A DNA stretch of 5,812 nt from Acidaminococcales bacterium (lineage in GTDB: Bacteria; Bacillota; Negativicutes; Acidaminococcales; JAISLQ01): contig JAISPA010000111.1 of assembly GCA_031275255.1 (NCBI GenBank), positions 1-5,812 of the forward strand. Direction: 5' to 3'. This document shows, in pieces, positions 1-5,454 of this stretch. Positions within the stretch are counted from its first letter, which is position 1. Each line of letters starts with the position of its first letter. Below the pieces are notes generated by a model, which worked only from the letters and a program-made list of their open reading frames with translations, searched no databases and was not told the origin of the DNA. A program made the translations under genes and the position numbers.

Positions 1-608
1 AGCAATTTGGATATTTTTTCCAGCCGCGCAAAGTCCAGCGAAGGATCGCCTTTGAACTTGTACGCCCCGTGGCTGGTGCCTATGGCGATCGCCAAAGAAT
101 CGACGCCGGTCCGTTCGACAAACTCAACAGCCTGATCGGGATCGGTGTAAGTGGCGTCCTTGGCGCTGACCTTCACGGCGTCCTCCACGCCGGCCAGCTT
201 GCCAAGCTCGGCTTCGACCACGACGCCGCGGGCGTGGGCGTATTCCACTACCTTTTTCGTCAAAGCGATATTTTCTTCGTAAGGATATTTCGAGCCGTCG
301 ATCATGACGGAACTAAAGCCGCCGTCCACACAGGATTTGCATATATCAAAACTATCGCCGTGGTCAAGATGCAAACAGATCGGCAGATTGGAATCCTCCA
401 GGGCCGCTTCGACCAATTTAACCAGATAAACATGTTTGGCGTATTTGCGCGCGCCGGCGGAAACCTGCAGGATGAGAGGAGAACGCTCTTGTTTGGCTGC
501 GTCGACTATCCCCTGGATGATCTCCATATTGTTGACGTTGAAAGCGCCTACGGCGTACTGGCCTTCATAGGCTTTTTTGAACATTCCGGTTGTTGTTACT
601 AACGGCAT
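1..608 (-). CDS. fba: Class II fructose-bisphosphate aldolase, N-terminal 202 residues (3' end beyond window)
   Basis: Zn-dependent class II aldolase that cleaves fructose 1,6-bisphosphate to dihydroxyacetone phosphate and glyceraldehyde 3-phosphate in cytoplasmic glycolysis/gluconeogenesis. Reading the minus strand from 608 gives 202 codons without a stop, opening MPLVTTTGMFKKAYEG followed by GAFNVNNMEIIQG, typical of the family. Visible motifs are HLDHG with Asp82 (proton donor position) and His83 (first Zn ligand), VEAELGKLAG near residue 130, and GTSHG with His180 (second Zn ligand). These numbers coincide with those I recall for E. coli GatY. The third Zn histidine and the C-terminal phosphate-binding loop lie past the left edge. 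The start is the ATG at 608 because AAGGGGG (622-616) sits 7 nt upstream; an in-frame ATG at 614 is only 1 nt from that site. Tagatose-bisphosphate aldolase or a related ketose-phosphate aldolase cannot be excluded. The gene is divergent from the dehydratase and may be plain housekeeping. Confidence 0.93.
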   Translation of the reverse strand, partial: MPLVTTTGMFKKAYEGQYAVGAFNVNNMEIIQGIVDAAKQERSPLILQVSAGARKYAKHVYLVKLVEAALEDSNLPICLHLDHGDSFDICKSCVDGGFSSVMIDGSKYPYEENIALTKKVVEYAHARGVVVEAELGKLAGVEDAVKVSAKDATYTDPDQAVEFVERTGVDSLAIAIGTSHGAYKFKGDPSLDFARLEKISKL

Positions 609-746
609 TTCCATTCCCCCTTAAAAATTTTAATCACCGACTGACCCGGCTAACCTTGGGCGGCGCCGGACTTCCCGCGGGATGAAGCCCCGTTCAATAA
701 AACCCTGTTCAAATGCTGTGAAAATGGGCAAAAAACCGCTGCCTTT

Positions 747-755
747 ATTATAACA
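747..755 (-). promoter_or_regulatory. Extended -10 promoter for the leftward aldolase gene
   Basis: On the minus strand the sequence reads TGTTATAAT, a perfect TATAAT (752-747) preceded by the TG of an extended -10 element (755-754). No good -35 is found at 16-18 bp, which fits the extended -10 class. Transcription would start near 740 and leave a leader of about 130 nt before the aldolase ATG at 608. I see no recognisable riboswitch in that leader, only a short TCCCGCGGGA palindrome at 673-682. Confidence 0.55.
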
Positions 756-1039
756 TAACCGTAACTTTAAAATGATAAGAGCGGCGAAAATATTGCAAAA
801 GACAATTTTATCACAGGTTTGGCCGCTTTAAGGTGTCCGCACAAAGGCGGCGCAAGCCCTTACCTTGTTGCACTCCGACATCAATGTTTGCGAAAACAAG
901 CGCCGAAAGGCCAATCCTGAACTGGTGGCAAGCAAAAATAACCGCCCCCCGGCGACAAAACGTACGCGAGAAAGCTGAAAATATCGATACGCCGGGCAGG
1001 CAAGTCAAAACACGGCATGTTATGTGGCGGGATTTTTCA
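756..1039. other. Divergent intergenic region, no gene seen
   Basis: This is the central part of the 547-bp gap between the aldolase and dehydratase starts. Short open frames on both strands have no ribosome binding site and no recognisable protein. The 85-codon plus-strand frame (833-1090) ends just inside the inverted repeat and is basic and low in information. Apart from the palindrome at 885-898, I see no RNA gene or repeat. Confidence 0.6.
885..898. promoter_or_regulatory. Possible LacI/CcpA-like operator (TGTTTGCGAAAACA)
   Basis: A 14-bp near-palindrome with a central CG: six of the seven symmetric pairs match. The TG-N4-CG-N4-CA layout is that of LacI-family operators and of Firmicute cre sites, but the A/T positions next to the outer TG and CA differ from the usual cre consensus. 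It lies about 175 bp upstream of the rightward -10 and about 135 bp upstream of the leftward -10, so it could serve either gene. A chance match is quite possible. Confidence 0.25.
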
Positions 1040-1067
1040 TTGACAAACGGGGAAAAAATGGTAAAAT
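1040..1067 (+). promoter_or_regulatory. Sigma-A-type promoter for the rightward dehydratase gene
   Basis: Perfect -35 TTGACA (1040-1045), 16-bp spacer, then TAAAAT (1062-1067) as -10. A perfect TATAAT overlaps it at 1067-1072 but would need a 21-bp spacer, so TAAAAT is preferred. The start would be near 1074, giving a leader of about 82 nt. The inverted repeat at 1076-1104 begins at about +2, which points to repression at this promoter. Confidence 0.7.
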
Positions 1068-1075
1068 ATAATATG

Positions 1076-1104
1076 ATTAAACATATATAAATAATATGTT
1101 TAAT
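1076..1104. promoter_or_regulatory. Perfect 11-bp inverted repeat, candidate operator or 5' mRNA stem-loop
   Basis: ATTAAACATAT (1076-1086), 7-nt spacer ATAAATA, then ATATGTTTAAT (1094-1104): all 11 pairs match. It starts immediately downstream of the predicted transcription start. A dimeric repressor bound here would block initiation. If transcribed it forms an 11-bp AU-rich stem with a 7-nt loop at the extreme 5' end of the mRNA. I cannot name the regulator, and no regulator gene is in the window. Confidence 0.6.
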
Positions 1105-1140
1105 TTCGCCTCTGTCTGGCCGGACGCCATTCAACCGCAA

Positions 1141-1145
1141 AGGAG
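1141..1145 (+). promoter_or_regulatory. Ribosome binding site that sets the dehydratase start
   Basis: AGGAG (within AAAGGAG) lies 10 nt before the ATG at 1156 and 7 nt before an in-frame TTG at 1153. It rules out the longer reading from ATG 1096, which has no ribosome binding site and falls inside the inverted repeat. Confidence 0.75.
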
Positions 1146-1155
1146 CTGTATTTTG

Positions 1156-2331
1156 ATGAAAATAACTCAGGTGGAAATTTTCCATGTACACAGGCTGCCC
1201 AATTCAGGGCAAAGACCCGTCTTGACACGCATAGACACCGACGAAGGGATATACGGCATAGGCGAGGCGGGCATGGCCTACGGCGCGGGCGGCAGCGCCG
1301 CCGCGGCCATGATCAAGGATCTGGCGCCGCTTATCATCGGACTTGACCCTTTTGATACGGAAAAAATCTGGAAAAAACTGTTCAAAAAAACTTTCTGGGG
1401 GCAGGGCGGCGGCACGGTTGTTTTTTCCGGCATCAGCGCCATCGACCTGGCTTTGTGGGACATAAAGGGAAAGGCGCTGTCTTTGCCTTTGTATAAGCTT
1501 TTGGGCGGCAAATGCAGAAAAGACCTGCGCGTCTACGCCTCGCAGCTGCAATTTGGCTGGGGGCCGAAAAGGGAACCGAAGGGGGAAAAGGAGCAGTACG
1601 CGGAGGAAGCGCGCAAAGCCCTGGCCGACGGGTACGACGCGGTAAAAGTCGACGTTCTGGCGCTTAACCGGTCCGGAAGCACGGAAAACGTGCATCTGGA
1701 AGGCCCTTTGCCCAATCCTGTGGTAAAACTGGGCGTGGAAAGAGTGAGGGCGATAAGGGAAGCGGTAGGGGAAGACGTGGACATCATAGTGGAAAACCAC
1801 GCCAATACCGATATGGTCAGCGCCGTCCAATTCGCGCGGGCGCTGGAAGAATACAACATATTCTTTTATGAGGAAATCAACACGCCGCTCAATCCTTCGC
1901 TCTTGAAAAAGGCCAAAGAGAAAATAAGCATACCCATCGCCTCCGGCGAGCGGATATACACGCGCTGGGGATACCTGCCGTATTTCGCCGACCGCTCAAT
2001 CGACGTGGCCCAGCCGGACATCGGCTCCTGCGGCGGCCTGTCGGAATTTAAAAAGATCGCGGAGCTGGCGCACGCTTTTGAAATTACCATCCAGGCGCAC
2101 GTCGCCGGCACGGGCGTCGCCGAAGCGGCGGCGATACACGCCGAAACCGCCATACCGAATTTCTGCATACATGAGCATCACCAGAAAACATTGCTGCCGG
2201 AATACATCGAATTGTGCGAATACAACTACCAGCCGGACAAGGGGCGCTATGCCGCGCCGGAACTGCCCGGCCTGGGGCAGGAAATAACGGCGAAAGTCTA
2301 TGAAAAATCGGATCGGCTGCTCGTAAAATAG
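1156..2331 (+). CDS. Enolase-superfamily sugar-acid dehydratase (mandelate racemase/galactonate dehydratase type)
   Basis: A 391-residue cytoplasmic enzyme expected to remove water from a hydroxy-acid through a Mg2+-stabilised enolate, giving a 2-keto-3-deoxy acid. The N-terminal capping domain (about 1-125) opens MKITQVEIFHV and carries the family pattern TDEGIYGIGEAG (28-39). The barrel domain follows. Predicted metal ligands are Glu213 (in VENHA), Glu239 (FYEE) and Glu265 (SGER). Acid/base residues are His215 and His315 (QAHV), with Asp288 (QPD) near the His315 strand and Glu340 (IHEH). As I recall E. coli galactonate dehydratase (Asp183, His185, Glu209, Glu235, His285, Glu310), every position is offset by exactly 30. 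The first ligand is Glu here rather than Asp, and the second-strand motif is KVD (164-166) rather than KxK. The exact substrate is not readable. The C-terminus is complete (TAG). It leads the rightward gene set under the promoter at 1040-1067. Confidence 0.9.
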   Translation: MKITQVEIFHVHRLPNSGQRPVLTRIDTDEGIYGIGEAGMAYGAGGSAAAAMIKDLAPLIIGLDPFDTEKIWKKLFKKTFWGQGGGTVVFSGISAIDLALWDIKGKALSLPLYKLLGGKCRKDLRVYASQLQFGWGPKREPKGEKEQYAEEARKALADGYDAVKVDVLALNRSGSTENVHLEGPLPNPVVKLGVERVRAIREAVGEDVDIIVENHANTDMVSAVQFARALEEYNIFFYEEINTPLNPSLLKKAKEKISIPIASGERIYTRWGYLPYFADRSIDVAQPDIGSCGGLSEFKKIAELAHAFEITIQAHVAGTGVAEAAAIHAETAIPNFCIHEHHQKTLLPEYIELCEYNYQPDKGRYAAPELPGLGQEITAKVYEKSDRLLVK

Positions 2332-2569
2332 CACCTTGCAACACCTAAAGATTGTCAGCGAACGGCGAGGATTTTTTCGCCGGGCAAGGCGCGAAATGCA
2401 GGCGAACCCCGCAGAATGTTTGCCCCCCCTTGGCACATTCGGCATTTGGCCGTCCCTGCCCTTCAAAGGTTCGGCGAGGCTTTGCCACACCGCCCGGCGG
2501 GAAAAGAGCGGCGTTTGGTAAACTTTCAGGTGTTACGGGGTACTATGGCGCCTGGCAAAGCGCGCGGCC

Positions 2570-2600
2570 CGCTGCGCCCGCCGGCCGGCGGTGCGCCGCG
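2570..2600. repeat. Strong GC hairpin around the 14-nt palindrome CCGCCGGCCGGCGG
   Basis: The perfect palindrome is at 2578-2591. The stem extends outward by GCGC (2574-2577) with GCGC (2593-2596), leaving a single bulged T at 2592, and then by a further 3 bp past a mismatch. There is no downstream T-run, so it does not look like an intrinsic terminator. It may slow readthrough or protect mRNA ends between the dehydratase and the transporter genes. Confidence 0.5.
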
Positions 2601-2679
2601 CCGACAGGGGGGCAGGGCGGCCGGTTTGTGATAAATATCTTGAAAGCAGTTCTCACTTTAAAATACCAACCGCACGAAC

Positions 2680-2685
2680 AGGAGG
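2680..2685 (+). promoter_or_regulatory. Ribosome binding site that sets the permease GTG start
   Basis: AGGAGG lies 7 nt before GTG at 2693. The same frame extends upstream to an ATG at 2591 inside the GC hairpin, but that start has no ribosome binding site, so GTG is chosen. Confidence 0.85.
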
Positions 2686-2692
2686 CTTTGCT

Positions 2693-3526
2693 GTGAGCGC
2701 TTTTTCAGTCAAATGGCGGCAGGCGCGGGGGGGTCCGCGCAAAATACTGGTTGCCGCCGGATTTGCCGTCTCTTTTTGCAAACGGATCGCCGCCGTGCTT
2801 ATTTTCCTGACGGCCTGGGAACTTTTGCCGCGCTTAGGGGCGATCGATTACTTTTTTCTGCCGCCATTTTCCATCGTTGTCAAAACAATTTACGGGATGC
2901 TGATCGACGGCGAATTGTTTGTACACCTGGCCGCCAGCCTGCGGCGGACGCTGACCGGGTTCACGCTCGGGGTAAGCGCTTCCGTTTCGGCGGGCCTTTT
3001 GATCGGCTGGTTCAAAACAGTGGAGAAATTCGCCGATCCCTTGTTGCAGGCTTTCCGCCAAACATCCGCCCTGGCGCTTTTTCCCGTGTTCATACTTTTT
3101 TTCGGCATAGGCGAGGTGTCAAAGGTCGCGATAATCTATTGGGGCGTACAGTGGCCGATCCTTTTGAACACCATTTCCGGTGTTAAAAACGTTGACCCGC
3201 TCCTGATAAAATCCGCCCGTTCCATGGGCGCATCCAATCTCACGATATTTTTCCGGGTGGTGATTCCCGCCTCCCTCCCTTATATATTTACCGGCGCGCG
3301 CCTGAGCGCCACCACTTCCATCCTGATACTCATCGCCGCCGAAATGGTCGGGGCGAAAGCGGGGATAGGGTTCCTGGTGTTCGACGCGCAGCAGAAATTT
3401 GAAATCCCCCGTATGTACGCCGGTATTCTCCTGATGTCCGTCTTGGGGTTTACCGCCAACTATTTGCTGTTGTTTCTGGAAAGAAGATACACCTCCTGGA
3501 AACAGGAGCTTATGCCCCGCAACTGA
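2693..3526 (+). CDS. NitT/TauT-family ABC transporter permease (SsuC/TauC-like)
   Basis: A 277-residue inner-membrane subunit of an ABC importer, close to the usual family length of about 250-280. It should form the translocation channel as a dimer, taking substrate from the binding protein encoded next door. Hydrophobic segments fall roughly at residues 29-47, 84-106, 123-141, 143-161, 197-215 and 241-260, giving six membrane helices. LPPFSIVVKTI (56-66) and HLAASLRRTLTGF (78-90) are typical of this family. The cytoplasmic EAA-type coupling loop that contacts the ATPase is at about 172-197, with ARSMGAS (175-181) and VVIPASLP (189-196) matching the conserved Gly and I-x-x-LP positions. The family imports nitrate, taurine, alkanesulfonates, pyrimidine precursors and other organic anions, so the substrate is open. 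Unusually, no ATPase gene lies beside it in this window. Confidence 0.92.
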   Translation: MSAFSVKWRQARGGPRKILVAAGFAVSFCKRIAAVLIFLTAWELLPRLGAIDYFFLPPFSIVVKTIYGMLIDGELFVHLAASLRRTLTGFTLGVSASVSAGLLIGWFKTVEKFADPLLQAFRQTSALALFPVFILFFGIGEVSKVAIIYWGVQWPILLNTISGVKNVDPLLIKSARSMGASNLTIFFRVVIPASLPYIFTGARLSATTSILILIAAEMVGAKAGIGFLVFDAQQKFEIPRMYAGILLMSVLGFTANYLLLFLERRYTSWKQELMPRN

Positions 3527-3557
3527 AAATTGATTTGACCAGGCGTTCATGCGGCGG

Positions 3558-3581
3558 GACAGGCGGGTTTCGCCGCCTGTC
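3558..3581 (+). promoter_or_regulatory. 9-bp hairpin between permease and binding-protein genes
   Basis: GACAGGCGG (3558-3566) pairs perfectly with CCGCCTGTC (3573-3581) around a 6-nt loop. No T-run follows, so it is not a classic terminator. Placed 31 nt after the permease stop and ahead of the binding-protein gene, it could be a 3'-end stabiliser or partial attenuator that lets the two genes be expressed at different levels. Confidence 0.5.
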
Positions 3582-3629
3582 AGCCGGGCAAGCGCCGGAT
3601 TTGGCGGCAGGCGGCCGCCCTTCTGCTTC

Positions 3630-3646
3630 CGCCGCCGATGGCGGCG
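3630..3646 (+). promoter_or_regulatory. 7-bp GC hairpin upstream of the binding-protein gene
   Basis: CGCCGCC (3630-3636) pairs with GGCGGCG (3640-3646) around a 3-nt GAT loop. A second palindrome, GGCGGCCGCC (3610-3619), lies just before it. Both are in the leader of the binding-protein gene; a role is only inferred from position. Confidence 0.35.
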
Positions 3647-3712
3647 AGGGCCTTGGTATCAGATCGGTTCAGTATTCAAATAACAAAAATTTAAAAGGAC
3701 AGGTGATTATTG

Positions 3713-4774
3713 ATGTTGAGAAAACAGGGAAAAATTCTGCTTATGCTGCTTTTGGCGGGCGTTGTGGCCCTCGCCGCCTTGGCGGCGGGCTGCGGCGGCT
3801 CAAACGCCGCAAAAGACGGCAAGCCGAAATTCGTCAACGGCAAACTCGACAAGCCTTTTAACCTCAAAGTTCCGACCATGTCCGGGTTCAATGAAATCTA
3901 TATAGGCGAAAAACTGGGTTTTTACAAAGAAGTCGGCCTGAACATTGATTATACCGGTTCCATGACCGGCAGCATGCTGGCGCAGTCGGTGATAAAAGGC
4001 GACAATCATCTTTTCGGCACAGGGCACGTGCTGACGATCGCCAAGGCGCGCGAGGGCGGGGCGAAACTGAAAATGGTGCTGCAAGGCTCTTTCGACGATC
4101 CCGATCCGCGCAAGACCCACATGACCTACCTGGTCAAAGAGGACAGCCCGATAAAGGAAGCCAAAGACCTTATCGGCAAAAAGGTTTCCATCAACTATCT
4201 GGGGAGTTGCGCGGAACTCTTGTTTTCCGAATATCTGCGGCAGAACGGGCTTAAACGCGACCAGGTGGAATGGGTGGTGATGGCGGACAATCAGGCGGAG
4301 AACGCCTTGCGCCAGGGCAATATTGACGTGGCCGGCATACACAACGTGTTTACCCTTTCCGCCATGAAACGCGGCGGTGTGCGCCCGCTGGTCAATACCT
4401 GGACAATCGGCACCAACGCGGGCAACGGCCCGGCCAGTTCCTATTCCACCCGCGCGTTCAGCGAAGACTTCATAAAGGAAAATCCCGACATTGTAAAAGC
4501 CTATATCGCCGCGACGGTAAAAACGCAGCATTGGATAAACAAAAATTACGACCAGGCGATACAAATGGCTGCCGAATATTTAAAAATCGACAAAGACAAA
4601 GCCGGCGGCACCAGGTTCCCGGACGACAACGCCATTGACCCGGCCAAGGTTAACTTCTGGATAAAAATGATGGAAGACAACGGCTTTGTCAAGCCTGGAA
4701 CGGTAAAATTTGACGAAGTATGCACCAACGCGCTCAATCCGTATATCAGCGGCGAAGTAAAGGAAAGCACTTGA
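3713..4774 (+). CDS. ABC transporter substrate-binding lipoprotein, NitT/TauT (NMT1/SsuA-like) family
   Basis: A 353-residue secreted, membrane-anchored receptor that captures the substrate and delivers it to the permease encoded upstream. Residues 1-26 form a lipoprotein signal peptide: basic MLRKQGK, a hydrophobic core (8-23), then AAGC with Cys27 as the lipidated residue. A short linker (28-46) follows. The mature domain opens LKVPTMSGFNEIYIGEKLGFYKEVG (51-75), the family's usual first strand and helix. GHVLTIAKAREGG (104-116), DLIGKKVSI (152-160) and a hinge-region AENALRQGNIDVAGI (195-209) fit the two-lobed fold. The start is ATG 3713, 6 nt after AGGTGA (3701-3706); the in-frame TTG at 3710 is too close to that site. 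Which anion binds cannot be told from sequence; Cys166 and Cys337 in the mature domain are notable but their pairing is unknown. Confidence 0.9.
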   Translation: MLRKQGKILLMLLLAGVVALAALAAGCGGSNAAKDGKPKFVNGKLDKPFNLKVPTMSGFNEIYIGEKLGFYKEVGLNIDYTGSMTGSMLAQSVIKGDNHLFGTGHVLTIAKAREGGAKLKMVLQGSFDDPDPRKTHMTYLVKEDSPIKEAKDLIGKKVSINYLGSCAELLFSEYLRQNGLKRDQVEWVVMADNQAENALRQGNIDVAGIHNVFTLSAMKRGGVRPLVNTWTIGTNAGNGPASSYSTRAFSEDFIKENPDIVKAYIAATVKTQHWINKNYDQAIQMAAEYLKIDKDKAGGTRFPDDNAIDPAKVNFWIKMMEDNGFVKPGTVKFDEVCTNALNPYISGEVKEST

Positions 4775-4820
4775 ATTTTGCCCGGACGCGCCCGCTTTTT
4801 TGACGGTGGCCCTCTCTGAT

Positions 4821-4869
4821 GGGCTTTGCCCGTCCCCGGTTGGGCGGGCTTGCCCATCCCCGGTTGGCT
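4821..4869. repeat. Imperfect tandem duplication, 24/25-bp unit
   Basis: Unit 1 (4821-4845) and unit 2 (4846-4869) share GGGCTT, TGCCC and TCCCCGGTTGG in the same order, differing by a few substitutions and one inserted T. Each unit contains GGGC...GCCC inverted pairs. In addition GATGGGC (4818-4824) and GCCCATC (4852-4858) are inverted across the pair. Confidence 0.7.
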
Positions 4870-4921
4870 GCGCCGGGCGGCAAAATTTACTTTAGCCGGC
4901 CAAGGCATACCCCGCGCCCGT

Positions 4922-4951
4922 CATTGCGAGGCCTCCATGGCCGAAGCAATC
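4922..4951. repeat. Palindromic CATTGCGAGG...GAAGCAATC intergenic element
   Basis: ATTGC (4923-4927) pairs with GCAAT (4946-4950), and inside it GGCC (4930-4933) pairs with GGCC (4939-4942) around a 5-nt loop, giving an almost fully paired 28-nt hairpin. From memory, the pattern CATTGCGAGG plus a variable centre plus CGAAGCAATC is a short dispersed repeat in many unrelated bacterial genomes. This copy lies between genes, as expected. Confidence 0.65.
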
Positions 4952-5094
4952 CATTTGCGGTCAGGGCTGTACTGTTTCCCGCCGCGCCGCTTGAAACGCG
5001 CCGATCGAGGGCATTGAGCGACAGTTTCCCAAAGGGAAAAAATTTGGCGCACTGCTTAATTTCATCCTATCTGTTGGGTCAATGCCGCCCCCGG

Positions 5095-5138
5095 CCAAAA
5101 CCATGGCAACTTTGCGGTTGTTTTGCCACACCGCTTTG
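5095..5138. repeat. Hairpin repeat, copy 1
   Basis: A 44-bp element matching 5287-5330 at 39 of 44 positions with a constant 192-bp offset. It folds as GCGGT (5114-5118) with ACCGC (5130-5134), a bulged T at 5119, GT (5120-5121) with AC (5128-5129), and loop TTTGCC (5122-5127). It is preceded by TGCCGCCCCCGG where copy 2 has the C16 run. Confidence 0.8.
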
Positions 5139-5272
5139 CATGGGAAATATCCGTTCCCCGTTCCCCCTGCCGCTTTGAGAACACGCGAGCTAATTGGCCG
5201 AAGCCGCTGCCGTTTCTTAGCGAAGCCGGGAAACAGGGATTTTACTGTTTGAGCAAAGCGAGCATAATACTG

Positions 5273-5288
5273 CCCCCCCCCCCCCCCC
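5273..5288. repeat. 16-nt homopolymeric C tract
   Basis: Sixteen consecutive C residues, directly joined to AAAACCATGG of repeat copy 2. It lies 172 bp before the GTG of the dehydrogenase and not inside any credible gene. Tracts of this length slip readily in replication, and are also error-prone in sequencing. Confidence 0.95.
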
Positions 5289-5330
5289 AAAACCATGGCA
5301 TCTTTGCGGCTGCTTTGCCGCGCCGCTTTG
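5287..5330. repeat. Hairpin repeat, copy 2
   Basis: Second copy of the element at 5095-5138. It folds as GCGGC (5306-5310) with GCCGC (5322-5326), the same bulged T (5311), GC (5312-5313) with GC (5320-5321), and the identical loop TTTGCC (5314-5319). Of five differences from copy 1, four form two compensatory T-A to C-G pairs. Only the position 5109/5301 change lies outside the stem. Confidence 0.8.
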
Positions 5331-5344
5331 TTGCAAATCCTCAC

Positions 5345-5399
5345 CGGACTTTCCGAGTCCGCCTGCGTTTTGCACCGTGCCGGGCGGCAAACCGGCCCG
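5345..5399. other. Two hairpins upstream of the dehydrogenase gene
   Basis: CGGACT (5345-5350) pairs with AGTCCG (5356-5361) around a 5-nt loop. CGGGCGG (5381-5387) pairs with CC and GGCCCG elements (5392-5399) with one bulged G (5394) and a CAAA loop. Neither is followed by a T-run. They may be leader structures, but no conserved riboswitch pattern is recognised. Confidence 0.35.
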
Positions 5400-5447
5400 C
5401 AAACCTTGCCTGTGTTTTAATCGGGGAACAGTATCAGCATCTTCCCC

Positions 5448-5454
5448 AAAGGAG
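5448..5454 (+). promoter_or_regulatory. Ribosome binding site for the dehydrogenase
   Basis: AAAGGAG ends 6 nt before GTG at 5461, which fixes the GTG start of the partial dehydrogenase gene. Confidence 0.8.

Larger units (their letters stand above)
2332..2692. other. GC-rich spacer between dehydratase and permease, no gene seen
   Basis: This 361-bp stretch holds no credible gene; its open frames lack ribosome binding sites and are proline/arginine-rich readings of GC-rich DNA. A 6-bp stem CGGCGA/TCGCCG (2363-2368 with 2377-2382, 8-nt loop) follows the dehydratase stop, but no T-run follows it, so it is a weak terminator candidate. A C7 run occurs at 2423-2429. TTTGCCACACCGC at 2481-2493 is shared exactly with the repeat at 5122-5134. 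A strong hairpin occupies 2570-2600. No convincing promoter precedes the permease. Confidence 0.6.

Noticed and set aside
69..602. 177-codon open frame on the plus strand
   Set aside because: It is the antisense shadow of the aldolase, whose minus-strand reading has clear family motifs.
833..1090. 85-codon plus-strand open frame in the divergent region
   Set aside because: No ribosome binding site, no recognisable protein, and it overlaps the promoter and inverted repeat.
1096..1155. N-terminal extension of the dehydratase from ATG 1096
   Set aside because: The ATG sits inside the inverted repeat with no ribosome binding site; AGGAG at 1141-1145 and the family-typical MKIT start support 1156.
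2640..2664. Promoter for the permease (TTGAAA with TAAAAT)
   Set aside because: The spacer is only 13 bp, too short for a normal sigma-A promoter.
2591..2692. Longer permease reading from ATG 2591
   Set aside because: It starts at the edge of the GC hairpin, has no ribosome binding site, and the extra residues do not resemble a permease N-terminus; AGGAGG places the start at GTG 2693.
3653..3681. Promoter for the binding-protein gene (TTGGTA, 17 bp, TCAAAT)
   Set aside because: Both hexamers match the consensus poorly; it is not distinguishable from chance.
4748..4801. Intrinsic terminator after the binding-protein gene
   Set aside because: A T6 run is present, but the only stem (AGCGG with CCGCT) needs a loop of about 40 nt and spans the stop codon.
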